A stretch of 60,000 nt of DNA from Strigamia acuminata (lineage: Eukaryota; Arthropoda; Chilopoda; Geophilomorpha; Linotaeniidae). The position numbers and the translations under genes are program-made. The notes below the pieces were generated by a model. It was not told the DNA's origin. It searched no databases and saw nothing but the letters and a program-made list of their open reading frames with translations. The number at the start of each line of letters is the position of its first letter. The stretch's first letter is position 1. The stretch covers positions 42,108,581 through 42,168,580 of the forward strand of contig OX442314.1 in NCBI GenBank assembly GCA_949358305.1, in the 5' to 3' direction. Of the stretch, positions 9,614 through 21,412 are shown piece after piece.

Positions 9614-12600
9614 TCACTGAACATTGTCAGCAAGCTTAAGTAAGTCTCTACTCGATATGGACTCATCATTCAGGGCATTTGTAAGTCCCAAACAAGTTTT
9701 GCGGTAACTTTCCTTAAGTTTACTCAAAACCACTTTGCTCGCTCCCCTTTTCTCCATTTGTTGCCAGAGTTCCATCAAAAGTTGAAACACATCGTCATAA
9801 TATTTCTTCAACTCCACACCCATTACAGCAGCTATGTCACCAATTATTGAAAAAATGGAGAAAACTGCTTTCAAATTCTTCTGGCAACAAACAAAATTAC
9901 TCTGCAAATGCCACAATCTTAGAAAAAAATTAATTTATATTATAATTATCACCTCACCTTACAAACTGAACCTAACAAAGGAATTATTTCATCAGAGTAA
10001 GGCAGCATGTGATAACCAACACTATGGTAAACTTCGGCCATCGCATGAATAGCGGTGTGGAAATAAACTATCTTTAAATCAAAAGCAACATACAATTACA
10101 CTCAAGGCAGACCAGTGTTTCAAGTTGGTAGATACTAGATAGATACCTGAAGATTATCAGGAATTGTGCTCATCTTGTCACTTGCAAGCCCCTTCATCAT
10201 GCATGGCTTAAATAATGCAATGAATTTTGAAAAATCATTTCCTAAACCTGAAAAGACAGTTGGTCATTAATTGCATACGAAGAACGGTTACTTAGATGTT
10301 GTCGTTAGCGACAAAGATGAGTAGACTAACGTTTCAAACCTTTTTTTCTCAAAACTTTTCAGTAAGAGAGAATTTTTTTAAGAACAGTTCTAGACTAATT
10401 AGATGGTGCTCTACAACTTTCTAATTCACTTTTTCCCTCTATCTGTTACGGTTCTCGAGTTACAATATGGATGACCTTGAAGATGACCTCTGAGGTCAAG
10501 TTGAATGTCATAATTGGATTTCCCCCAAACTACTACTATTTTCCTTACTTTTTGCTATTTCGCCAACAACTTTCATAGCTTCGATTGAAATATTGTTGCC
10601 AAAAGTGTCCAATACATGACATACTAAATCCATTAATTCATCTGCACATCTCAAAGTCAACTCAGATGGTATTTTCTGCACAATGCACTGAAAAATTAAA
10701 CATTTAAATTTTTTCATCTTAACTAACTCGCTTCAAGCATTGTACCTTCAAGATTGGTAAAATCAGCAACAAAGATTCACCAGTTTTACCAAACACTTCA
10801 CTTTTCAGCACTTGCTTCAAATCCTTCAAAAGAGGATCCACTAACTTGTACAGAACATCACTGCAATCCTTTGGGCTTTCCCTAACCATACAGCACAGTG
10901 TATGTTGGGCACTTCTTCCTAAATCACTTTCCTGCATTCTAAGTGTACAAAATGTAACAACATTTAATTCCTGCCACACTCGTCTTTGTCCTACCCAGGC
11001 TGCATCACCAATTCCACCAGCTTGACCACCACTTTTTCAAACGGAGAACTCAAGCAATAAGTGTCCAGTTGTTGATGCCCAAACCCAGCAAGAGATATTT
11101 TTTTTGCTTCAAAATGTGCCAAATGTGCAATGGCTCTAATTGCCTGTCAAAATTGGACCAAAATTGCTTAGAAACCTTTCAAATTATTGCAACTTACTTC
11201 GCAAACAGTGGCAGCATTGTCTGACTGAGGCTCCAAAGCCTTCAACAAAAGTCCCACCAACATTACCAAATCCACCAGCGGTGTGACGAGCTCTTTGAAG
11301 TTCCCACATAAGTATTCGAGCGCTCCAACGGCCGAATACTTGACCACTAAACTACAATCTTGGAGTAAATCCGTCAACTTCGACAGAACCAATTCGATTA
11401 ACTGCTTCAAGTCCTGCGCACTGCATTTCCTAATAACTGAATCTAAAAAATGATGCAAATTGATGCCACCAGAGGCAGGATTGACCGATAGCCCCCCCCC
11501 CCCCCCCCTGTGTACAAATTTCTCATTTTACCAAAAGACAGCATCGCGGCATTGCGACAACTCCATCGGGGACTTGCAATATTCTCTTTGACAAACCTCG
11601 TGACGTAATTAAGCGTTAATTCGCTCTTTGAAGACACGATAAAACATAAACAATGTTTGATTTCGCCAAGCGACTCGTCCAGGGAGCCAATTTCTTCCTG
11701 AAATCAGTTAAATAATTGTTCGTAATTGATGCGTAGACGTTTAAAATACCTCTTTCGTAGCTGCGTCCAGCAAACGTGGCAACAATTGCTTTAACGATTG
11801 ATCGGCGAAAAACACCGACTTGTCGAGTGGTGCAACGGCGGAGAGCTTAGAGACAGGATTAGTCTTGTTTTGAAGGAGAGTTTTAAGTGTTTATACCTCT
11901 ATTTTTTCTTCTTCGGAGCAGATACTGTGGAGGAATTGGGTTCCTTGCAGTCTGGTTTCACTTTTTTCGCTTTTTAGAGCATTGATCGTGATCTGGAACA
12001 AGATTTGTTATTAGTAAAATGCTGAATATTTTGTTTTGGCGTGTCGTACTTTGAGTAGGTCTGTGTTCAAGTGTTTTCTCACGTGTTTGTAGTAAGCGAG
12101 CACGACTTTTTCCAGACTTTTTAAAGCAGCCGCTTGGATTTTTGCATTTTCCGCTTCGCTCGTCTCGCAAAGAGCGTCCAACATCAGTTGGTTTTCAGGC
12201 TCGTTCTCGAAAACCACTCGCAGACGATCCACACAGTTGATGAATAAATTCAACGCGGCAATTTTCAAGTGAAAACTGTTTTTAAAAAAAATCAAAATTA
12301 CTGCCGAATAAATATTTCTATTTCTTGCAATACCTTTTTTCATACTTCAAAACATGAAATATAATCCTAATAATCGAATCGTTCAACTGATCGGTGCCGA
12401 ATTGCGTGTCCTATGCAAATTGCTCATCAGAATTGATCAGAAATTAGGGTTTCTCTACCGGTAAATACCGGTGTCAAAAACCGGTATTTTTCAAGAAAAT
12501 ACCGAATACCGAACACCGTCTTTAATTCGGTATTTTTACCGGTTTTTTTCGTTAGGTGTTACTGCAATAGTGACATTTACAACGCATGTTGAATGAAATT

Positions 12601-13845
12601 TTTTTAAACATTAAAATGCAAAGTTATTGACTTTTTAGCTTAAAAATGAAAATTTATTGATTTTTTAACTTCCAAATGAGAATTTACCGAATTTCTTAAT
12701 TTAAAATTCTTATAAACTCAATTTATCAATTTAAAAAAAAAGAATTCTTAATTTCAACTAATAATACCAACACCTGATAACAAAACAATCCCACATTCAT
12801 CAAACTTCTACAACACATTGAAAATAATATTTAAATAAAAATAAACAAAAATTACAATTAAAACATTACCATTAAAATAAAAGTATTTTACATTAGCTAT
12901 ACTATTTTACTTAATTACCGAAAAATACCGGTTTACCGGTTTTTTAAATTTTGAATACCGAAATACCGGTTTTTCCAAAAACCCCTATTTTGAGAAACCC
13001 TATCAGAAATAATTAAAAGCGATTGAAACTTACTTCGTCACATATACAATTAATAGTATCCAATGTAATCTGCTTCAGATTTTCACCATTTTCGACATTT
13101 GTCACATTCGAGTCGAAAAAAGTGGGCAATTCCTTCCATTCGCCGAGCGGCAATTCCGCGCACGAGATGTGCGACACGCATTGCGCTATCAAACTCGGCG
13201 TGCGCATCTCCAAACTCAAACATTTCAATATCTAAAAGCGTAAATACGATTAATAAACGGTTCGATACATTCGTGTTGATTCGATTACGTTTTTCTTGAT
13301 GTAGGTTCGGCTGGGTTGGGAAAACGAGAGCCATTTTTCTCGTTTCTTCATTTTCACTTGTGGATCCGGCGACGTGAGAGCGCATTTTAACTGATACGCG
13401 GCCGCTTCTCGGATTGCAGGATCGTCCGAATTTTCGTTCAACTCGTCCGAAATGTGTACTAAAATCTCCTCCTGTAAATACGTCGACATTTATTGACTAT
13501 TTTTAATTTTCGTTAAGAAAATTACAATTTCACCCACCAAGTTGCTGCGAACAGCATCGTGCAGAATTAGTTTCCAATTATCTGCAAGTGCATTATTTAA
13601 ATTAAAATAACATTTCTTTTCTTTCCAATTTTCCGGTACCTTTCGGGACGTATTTTTGATCGTCGGATGAAATCAAATTTTCTTCCATTTCATACCCGGC
13701 GATCCTATATTTACTAATAAAACATGATATGATGGATAAATGAACAAAACAAACAAGGTTGCAACTTTCGAGTACCGATTAAATCAGATTAAATCCTCGA
13801 TTTTCCGCACTGCGTGAAGGAACACTCGGTTAATTTTTCCGCCAT
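9614..13845 (-). CDS. Importin subunit beta-1 (karyopherin beta), 16 exons
   Basis: Importin beta-1 binds importin alpha or cargo, passes the nuclear pore and releases cargo on Ran-GTP. Proposed exons (minus strand, plus coordinates): 13811-13845, 13640-13704, 13538-13581, 13289-13471, 13034-13231, 12334-12410, 12050-12275, 11897-11992, 11750-11845, 11198-11697, 10995-11143, 10746-10938, 10549-10687, 10147-10247, 9958-10071, 9614-9901. All have GT-AG borders and compatible phases. HEAT-repeat segments follow the order of animal importin beta-1, for example SHISCAELPLGEW, FVKENIASPRW, TYCLSSPFEKVV and FSIIGDIAAVMG. About 834 residues result, versus about 876 in the human protein; the last 80-90 residues are missing and may lie in an exon not found (a possible donor, CA|GTGAAG, overlaps the stop). 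Exon 1 is the least certain. Exon 10 carries a 17-G run that shifts the frame by one. Confidence 0.85.
10385..10525 (+). repeat. Dispersed repeat end in an importin intron
   Basis: GATGGTGCTCTACAACTTTCT followed by a CCTTGAA...GATGACCTCT pattern and ATTGGATTTCCCCC has the same order as the right arm of the inverted-repeat element at about 6650-6790. It lies in the intron between exons 14 and 13 of the importin gene and does not overlap coding sequence. Confidence 0.5.
12445..13002. mobile_element. hAT-type MITE, 558 bp, in importin intron 5
   Basis: The ends are perfect 11-bp inverted repeats, TAGGGTTTCTC and GAGAAACCCTA, flanked by the identical 8-bp target duplication TCAGAAAT (12437-12444 and 13003-13010). 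An 8-bp duplication with a TAGGG start is the signature of hAT elements. Subterminal ACCGGTATTTT-like motifs are repeated near both ends. No transposase is present. The element is confined to the intron between exons 5 and 6, so splicing signals are untouched. Confidence 0.9.
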
Positions 13846-14560
13846 TTAAATTTTAAACGCACGCTTGTCCCATCTAGTGAATAAATTCCGAATCACAAAA
13901 TCACCTCGCGCTCTACTGTAGTACATAACATAGCAAACTCTACATTATTTCATGAATGGAGCACACGCAGAGAAAATCGTGGATTTTGTGTTTGAAAACG
14001 ATTTCGAAAATGTCAACTTAGCACCAGAGCAATTTCTTATTTCACAAATACAGAGGTGCTAAGTGGGAACACTGGTTTTATGGCCAGCTGCCCCCGTAGG
14101 CTGATCACTTACCTGCGATACAAGGCACTTACAATATTTCTTACTTGTTAGTGATGATAATTTTTTCGACAAAAATAATAAAAGCACACTGAGATCACCA
14201 GATTACTAATAAAACTTTTCTCTGTCAGGTGTTTGCATCTAATCCAAATGAACTTTGGGAACAGATCCAGACTGTTTGGGATAAAATCAGGCATAATCTG
14301 TCATTTATGCATCCGTGCCAGTGCGAATGCATCGTGTCCAACAGGTTAATGGAAGATGGACAAGATTTTAGTTATATTTTTTCAATAAAAATTTTGTAAA
14401 AAAAAAATTGAAAATATTTTTAAAAAATGCAACCAGCCTGCATTCAATAAATGTTGATTTGTTTAATTAAAATCAACTTGCTTGTTTTTATTTAATTAAA
14501 ATTTTTTTTTTATTTAATTAAAAATTTTAACAGTTTAACAGTTTAACAGTCCATTGATTT
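13846..14560 (+). other. Intergenic; possible Tc1/mariner transposase relic
   Basis: A frame at about 14230-14400 (starting near ASNPNELWEQIQTVWDKI and ending before AATAAAAAT) resembles the C-terminal part of Tc1/mariner-type transposases, where an LW motif is followed by a W-x-x-I helix. It is only about 55 codons, without catalytic residues. Nothing else is recognised here. Confidence 0.28.
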
Positions 14561-15880
14561 GGATCACCAAAGACCTACGTATTGGCGTCCAAAGACCTGC
14601 GTATTGGTACGGATCTACATAGGGATATGTGGAGATACTGGCAGGAAAGAATGGCAACATTTGGTATTACGGTTGGTACATGTCGATACTTTCTTCATCA
14701 TCATCATCTTCGTAAAAATCATTCCCATTAGCTTCCCCCTTTCTTTCATTGTCCCTGGAGCCGCCTCCTTGCAGATCGTCTGATGTTCTTGACTACTTGT
14801 TTCATGGTGCGTTTTATGACTTCAATGAGCGCATCGACAATTTTCCTAGTGAAATTTGGTCCTTCTTCTCCGCCAAGATCTTTCGAGTCGCTGTTTCCTC
14901 TTTCTTTGGTTTTATTCGTCGATTTGCAGCTTTCTTTTACTAATTCATCACTTTGTTTGACAAAACTTCCAACATTTTAACCAGGGTGCTGGTAGCGAAA
15001 TAAATTGACAATTAATACAGGGTGTATCAGAATTCATGTTACACAAAAACAGGGGGTATAGAAGGGGACTAGGAGATCACATTTCCACTAATCAAAAATT
15101 CCAAAAAAAAATTTCCCACAACCCCAAAAACTATGGAAGATTTCAAAAATCGCGTCATGCATATCGCCAACATTTGCCAGGTTAAAACGCAATTCTCAAA
15201 TGAAAAGATACAAACCTATCATTTTAATGTTAAAGAATCACAAAAAAAAACCAAAAATCCGGGAAAACTAAAACAAATCATTTAGGTATGTAAAAGATTA
15301 ATTTCCTTAAATTATTTACCAAGCTGTGCATTGATGCACATGTTGCACATCTCTTGTAATAAACTTCTGCTGTTGACTAACGATTGTGTCTTTTTCGGTT
15401 TTAATTATAAACTAATCATTACTTTTGTTTTTTGCAGATAAATCAGATGAAGATGACCCTATTGCAGATGTGCTGATAACAGCTGGAGCGCGGATCACCG
15501 GGAGGTAAAGCAATGGGAAACAACACTAGAAACAACGCACACCAGGATAAAGAAAATACAATCCGTGAAAATATTGAAAACTGTAAAAAACTTTAAAAAT
15601 TGAATAATAATAAAAGATACTTTTGAATTTTTAACCAAAAATTTTGAATTTATTTTAACATTTGAAAGGTAAGTACCGGTAAGCACTTTTAGCTTGAAGA
15701 AAAGTTAGGACTAGAACTATTCGATGGAAAAAACACTTAAAAAGTACAAAAAACTATCATCTTTTGGCACTATAAAGGTTTGAAAAAACCTGGCCATCTC
15801 CGAAACGATTCTATAGGCCGATTGATTTGCCGGGTGTTGGTGGCGATTCGTTGTTGCGATCCTCTTCAACCCTCTTCAAC
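14561..15880. other. Intergenic, no supported gene
   Basis: A minus-strand frame at about 14755-14990 has lysine/arginine-rich coding-like composition but no ATG in frame and no clear splice sites. ACAGGGTG at 15019 resembles the start of mariner-like terminal repeats, but no partner end is seen. The rest is AT-rich without a call. Confidence 0.35.
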
Positions 15881-16440
15881 GGGCGGCAATTCCTTTGCTA
15901 AGTTGCGGTTCGTCTTCTTTGCTTTCTTCGCGCTGCCGTAGCCGCATCCGGAGAAACCACGCCTTCAACGGTGAAGAAAGGGCCGAAAGGCAAAACTTTG
16001 CCGGAATATAAGCCCACCAAATCGGTAACTGCGCCGTGGTCCGAAATCTCGTCTTGAAAATTAGGGAGGCACCCAACCTGGTCAAAGTCGTGAGAGTAGC
16101 AAAAGAAAAACTGAAGTGTCAAAAGATCGCTGACCACAAGTTGGAAAGAAGACTTTGCGCCGCCCTCGCCGCAGCCCTCGCCGCAGCCGAACGACCAGCA
16201 CCTTCGACCATGAGAAATTCAACTACACAACTAATGGAAAGATCGCCGACCACTTTACAAACGGTCTGGCAATCGAAATTTTCCACTCCTCCACCGCCGC
16301 ACACGGTCAGTTCGATCGAAACGGACGCACCGACAGGATCTGTCAAGCCACCGGCAGTTATTCGGCCACCAAATTTTGAATTCTCGAAGATCAAGATCGC
16401 CTGTAACTTCAACCGAAGAAATTCCTAAACCAAATTATTG
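15881..16440 (+). pseudogene. Coding-like GC-rich stretch with frame breaks
   Basis: Composition and codon-like structure rise sharply between about 15880 and 16425. The longest plus-strand frame from an ATG (16036-16428) has an alanine-rich segment and a proline-rich C-terminal half. Another frame upstream is open and lysine/proline-rich. The two do not connect. It may be a decayed accessory ORF of an element or part of a host gene; no domain is recognised. Confidence 0.25.
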
Positions 16441-16485
16441 TAGAGAAAATCAAAATGCGAAGCAATAAAGAGACGATGTTGATGA

Positions 16486-17356
16486 TTTGGACGACCTCTG
16501 GACGACCCCTGGACGACCCCTGGACGACCCCTGGACGACCCCTGGACGACCCCCTGGACGACCCCTGGACGACCCCTGGACGACCCCTGGACGACCCCTG
16601 GACGACCCCCTGGACGACCCCTGGACGACCCCTGGACGACCCCTGGACGACCCCTGGACGACCCCTGGACGACCCCTGGACGACCCCTGGACGGCCCCTG
16701 GACGACCCCTGGACGGCCCCTGGACGGCCCCTGGACGGCCCCTGGACGGCCCCTGGACGACCCCTGGACGACCCCTGGACGACCCCTGGACGACCCCTGG
16801 ACGACCCCTGGACGACCCCTGGACGACCCCTGGACGACCCCTGGACGACCCCTGGACGACCCCTGGACGACCCCTGGACGACCCCTGGACGACCCCTGGA
16901 CGACCCCTGGACGACCCCTGGACGACCCCTGGACGACCCCTGGACGACCCCTGGACGACCCCTGGACGACCCCTGGACGACCCCTGGACGACCCCTGGAC
17001 GACTACTGGACGACCCCTGGACGACCCCTGGACGACCCCTGGACGACCCCTGGACGACCCCTGGACGACCCCTGGACGACCCCTGGACGACCCCTGGACG
17101 ACCCCTGGACGACCCCTGGACGACCCCTGGACGACCCCTGGACGACCCCTGGACGACCCCTGGACGACCCCTGGACGACCCCTGGACGACCCCTGGACGA
17201 CCCCTGGACGACCCCTGGACGACCCCTGGACGACCCTTGGACGACCCGTGGACGACCCCTGGACGACCCCTGGACGACCCCTGGACGACCCCTGGACGAC
17301 CCCTGGACGACCTCTGGACGACCCCTAGACGACCTCTGGACGACCCCTAGACGACC
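16486..17356. repeat. 11-bp minisatellite, about 79 copies
   Basis: The unit TGGACGACCCC is repeated for about 870 bases with a few variants (GGCCCC, CTCTGG, an occasional extra C). Because 11 is not a multiple of 3 and the unit contains no stop in any phase, long open frames with an 11-residue repeat (RPLDDPWTTPG) arise on both strands. These frames are by-products of the repeat. Confidence 0.95.
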
Positions 17357-18080
17357 GTCACTTCTGTTCAGACTTTCATCTTTTAATGAACTATTACTGA
17401 CATCCATAAAATCATCACTTCGGGCTGCCGAGTGTATCGGGCAGGAGGGCCAGCGATTTGGCAAACTGGCGCGCGAAAGATCTGGCATACCATCTCTGTG
17501 CGAAGAATGTAAAAACAAACAAAAAATGAAAACAAACAATAAAAATAAATAAGAAAAAAATCATACCATTGTCCGAGTTTGCTTGAGTTTCTGGATGTCT
17601 AGCGTTCTGAGTTGTCCACACGTGATCTAATTGGCAGGCGTGCCGGTGCACCGTTACAATTTTGTGAAAAAACTAGCAAAATAACATTTTTTTTTTAAAT
17701 TTACATCCTTTTTAAATTACGGTATACATATTTACTTGTTCTTTCACTGCTTGTGAATATTGTTTCCGGCGTCTCCTGATAACCTCTTGGTGCATACAGT
17801 TACTCTTTTCAGCGACGTAGAATTGTAGATGTCATAGATTCAGACAACACAGATGCAGAGGTCATGTCTACAGTTTGTTTCGGACTGAAGTAATACGACG
17901 TTTTTTCATACTTAAATACCATGTGACGGAATGTAAATGAAATTATGCAAATTTACTAATCAGCGCAATCATTACGGACTTTTACAATCAGCGATAGATA
18001 AAATAAATTATATCGCACATAATTTAATTTCCTATGTATTAATGTGTATATATTTTAAATCGTGATAAATAATCTATCTA
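17357..18080. other. Intergenic, nothing recognised
   Basis: AT-rich sequence without a supported gene, RNA or repeat on either strand. Confidence 0.5.
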
Positions 18081-18210
18081 TAGCCCGTGTGGTGACCCTG
18101 AGTCGTTTTTATTTAATTTTATGTGTTTTTTAATAAATAAATAGTCACCACGGAAGAAATTGAATATATTATTTTATTCTGTTTCACGCCAAACTAAATT
18201 GCGTAATTAG

Positions 18211-18267
18211 GGGAGAAAAACTCCCCTAGCACGGTTCACCCCAATATTAGCTGGGGTGAGGCCGTTA
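18211..18267. other. Two adjacent GC-rich hairpins
   Basis: GGGGAG-aaaaa-CTCCCC (18211-18228 approximately) is followed at once by a longer stem-loop in which TCACCCCA pairs with TGGGGTGA and outer ACGG with CCGT (about 18231-18267). Nearby are GTGGTGAC/GTCACCAC (18085-18093 with 18146-18153) and another hairpin at 18280-18304. The flanks are AT-rich. They could be ends of an old element or a structured transcript. Confidence 0.45.
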
Positions 18268-18310
18268 ATTAACTGCTTAGTGAAGCAAAAATGCTTTGTT
18301 TCACTAAAAT

Positions 18311-19150
18311 ACAGTAGCTGCATTCAAATATTAAAACATTTTGTGTGTTAGTTCAATTTTAAAACAAAAATGACATCATTTCCTGTCTATAAAACTAAAA
18401 TTGGTAAAAATACAAACTAAAATACAATTTCAATAAACTCAATTTTACTTAAATTTTAAGTGAAGCTATGCATTGCATTTGTATAGAAAGTTTTGTAAAA
18501 ATAGAAGTAAAATTTAATTAAAATTCAAGCACTCAAAAATAAAAATTTTATCTGTATTTACTTGACATCACTTCAGAACTTATGACATCACTTCACAACA
18601 TAAGACATCACTTCCTGTTTTATTATAAATTTTTGTGCTGCACACACATGGAACTAAAATTCATAAATTTTGAGTTTTAATTTTTGAAGAATTTTAGTTA
18701 AAATAGATAAGTCACATGTAAACATATTTTCAAGTTGTTTCTTTAATTTTTCACCATTCTTATTCAAACCATACAGTTTGGTATTTTTATAACTAAGATT
18801 AATAATAAATATTACCTGTTTTATTAATTAATTTCTTTTCCATGTCATGTCCATGCTGTCAATGACCTCTGGTGCCAGTTGGTTATACTCTTTTAAAATT
18901 TATTCCTCCCTTCTACTAGCAAGGCATAAAAATTTTAAATCCCACTAAAAATAATAATATTCCATCAATGCATACTTCTGTCTCATCACTATGTGAGTAT
19001 AACATGCTACATTTTGGAATTGATTACATATCAGATGATCAATTGTATAAAATAGAGTTAAAATTCTCACACTCAAAATTTAAACTTAAAATACACTTAA
19101 ACTAAAATTGTTAAAACACAAATATTTTAATTTTTGAATGCAGCTACTGT
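18311..19150. mobile_element. 840-bp non-autonomous TIR element
   Basis: Perfect 18-bp terminal inverted repeats ACAGTAGCTGCATTCAAA open and close this AT-rich block. Inside is a short tandem motif, GACATCACTTC, at about 18560-18615. No transposase frame. No target duplication could be matched, so the superfamily is not assigned. Confidence 0.75.
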
Positions 19151-19660
19151 CTGCGCAGTATTTCTGCGCATTATTGAAGTGTGTTTATGCACACTCCACC
19201 CTTCCCATAGCCAACGGTTTTGGCGCAACAAAATCCCTTTGTTGTACCAAAACTGACCATCTGCGCACATTTGGTACGCAGATTTCGAGAGTGCATAAAG
19301 GCCCAAATTTTGGCGGTTTGGCCCACTCTTGACACACACACACCAACAACAACAACACAACTGATCACTGCTACAAACTTCAAACAAAAGGATTCTAGTA
19401 TTGACCGTGTTCTACGTTTTGGTGAGTTAAGAGACTGCTGTTTCCACTGACTATTCGGTGGAACCAGCTACATTTGCGATTTGAATACGAATCTTGGGTA
19501 ACGCCCGAGAAATACCAGCTCACCGTCGGCCATCGTCGAGTCCTGTTGATTTCATCCGAAACTAGCCATCGTCGATCGAGCGAACCGTCGCCCGTGAACC
19601 ATCGTGAGACGACTGTAAACCACCGCGAGCCTCCTCCAGAGTTCACAGTTTATCGCCATC
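19151..19660. other. Intergenic; homologous to 33840-33940
   Basis: The part at about 19560-19665 (TCGAGCGAAC, CCACCGCGAGC, GAGTT(C/T)ACAG) is repeated in the same direction at about 33850-33940 on the other side of element A, diverged. No coding region is supported. Confidence 0.45.
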
Positions 19661-19664
19661 GAAC

Positions 19665-20233
19665 GTGCGAAGGAATTTGTTTGGAACAATTTTACTTTAT
19701 GGGCCACCTCTCAGATCATCTCCAAAATTTGGTTTTAGGGGTAACCAAGGGTGGGAAAACGAATGGCGTTGACGGTTTTGGAGACAAACAAAAACGGAAG
19801 TAGAAAACAACAGTTTAATGACCAGCGATTAACATCAGATGTTTGCTTTCACATTTTTAAAATGTTAATTTCATTGTTAGCAGTCAGTCATTTTCTCCCC
19901 AGCATTGTTATGCACGTGCGTTCTGATTGTCAACCATCTTTGTTTTTGCATCAGTTTTACACCTGATTTCACGTAATAAAAACGTTTCATTTCACTCAAC
20001 GATTCGTCCTTTTTTATCATCCTCGCACCTAAAAGAAGTGTCTATTTCATTCCTGGTTCATACCCTCGTTTTCCTACCTTAGTTTTGGGGTTCCCTAATC
20101 TATACTCTTTCCACACTCAAGGTTGACCCTGGAAGCTGGGCTCCCATTGGCCGAGCTATTTAACTAGTGTAGCAGTGTAGTTGCATTGCAGTTCTAAGTA
20201 GGCCAATCAGAGCCCAGCTTCCAGGGTCAACCT
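19665..20233. mobile_element. Left half of a foldback element
   Basis: 19665-19800 (TTTTACTTTATGGGCCACC and following) is the inverted copy of about 33640-33780. ACACTCAAGGTTGACC at about 20115-20130 pairs with the stretch split by element A (20217-20233 and 33414-33430). An internal hairpin pairs 20119-20141 with 20209-20231. Element A therefore inserted into the right arm of a pre-existing palindromic element. The middle parts of the two halves differ. Confidence 0.65.
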
Positions 20234-21412
20234 TGTTGCGTTCCTGACGGTTCCAATTGACTTTTCACAACAACACTAAATTTATATTTAGTCACTATGG
20301 GATTTTTCCAATTGCAAGAGATCCCGGCGTTCACCTGTGGAAGCAGTTGAATGCCGTTTATAGGTCTTCTATCGGGTGGGTTAGCCGTTAAGTCGGTGTC
20401 TAGGGATTTGATCTCGAATAAAGGCTAGTTTAGTTATTTTAAATCAAACAGTTAATCAATTTATTGAGCGTTAATTACAGGTTCAATTGAAAAGAATGTT
20501 AATATGATGGGTTCTAAAAGAATGATGTCGTCTGCGTGGAAGGCGACGTGCTCGAAGCAGCGCGGGACTCCTTCGGGCGGGAAAAAGCAGTGCAGAAATG
20601 GCGACACGTCGCCGCGCAAATTCTGCGAAGTGAGAAAGGAAGCGTGAAGCCGAAAGACTTCACAAAGAGTGTCGGCTGTTAAGCCTGACAAGACGGGAAA
20701 TCTTAGGTTAAACCCTAGATTGCAACGGGAGATTTCCGTTGGAGACAAGTAGTCAAACGGCGGGTACCGCCGATCGTTAAAACCTGACTGGAGATCCGCT
20801 ACAATCTGAATCGGAATCGTCGTCAACAGGTCGAGGAGCGGCGACGACGGCTCTGCAATCCTCGGCGGCTGGCTGGCGTCGATCTTCAACGGCGTGGGCG
20901 CGTTGGTCTTCGGGCGGCGGCGGGAACGACGGTGGTTTGGGCCGTCGTGCGTCGTCTTCGCGGCTCGGAAAGTGATTCGTTTGAACGTTGGTTCAAACAA
21001 ATCGGGTTGAAACTTGGCAAAACTCACGAGTCACGGACAAAACAGTGTTTTTGGTTGTGAACAAAGCTGTGTCGGTGTGAACGGTATGAGTGTGATGCAA
21101 AGAGTGAGTAATAATTCGAATTATTACTCGGAATATGGCCGGAAAACGGCCAGTGCGCAGGCGTGGCGTGTGCCAAGGCACGCTTCAGCCCTAGCAACGG
21201 TGCAAAATTTGGGGATTGACTTAGCAACGCCCCAATCCAGGGCTCAAAATGCCAGGGCAGCCGTTACAGCTTCTGGGCCAATTGCCCAAAAGCGCAACAG
21301 GTGCACGGCAAAAAACACAATTCTAATGATTATGGTTAAAATATAAATAATATCTTAAAAACGTGGTAGAAAAACCTCTCCACAAATGAAGTGAACATTT
21401 GAGATCGTAACA
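20234..21412 (-). repeat. 3' LTR of element A
   Basis: In element orientation it starts TGTTACGATC and ends GGAACGCAACA. The polypurine tract AATTGGGGGGAAG lies just upstream at about 21413-21425. The sequence is the near-identical partner of 32235-33413. Confidence 0.95.
20461..21027 (-). other. Open frame inside the LTR of element A (188 codons)
   Basis: A 188-codon open frame lies wholly in the LTR and is intact in both LTR copies (also 32462-33028). It has no ATG; the first codon after the upstream stop region is a GTG inside GTGAGT, itself a good splice donor. It is arginine-rich near the start and has no recognised domain. It may be a frame kept open by chance in GC-rich DNA, or the 3' part of a spliced product. 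Confidence 0.3.

Noticed and set aside
11509-11536. A 24-base intron ending at the G run in importin exon 10
   Set aside because: It has GT...AG ends, but removing it does not repair the frame and it is far shorter than the other introns.
14749-14990. Lysine/arginine-rich minus-strand frame
   Set aside because: No ATG in frame, no clear acceptor, no recognised domain.
16455-17552. A 365-codon frame with an 11-residue repeat, and overlapping long frames on both strands
   Set aside because: They arise from an 11-bp satellite without stops in any phase; no start context, domain or splice structure supports a protein.
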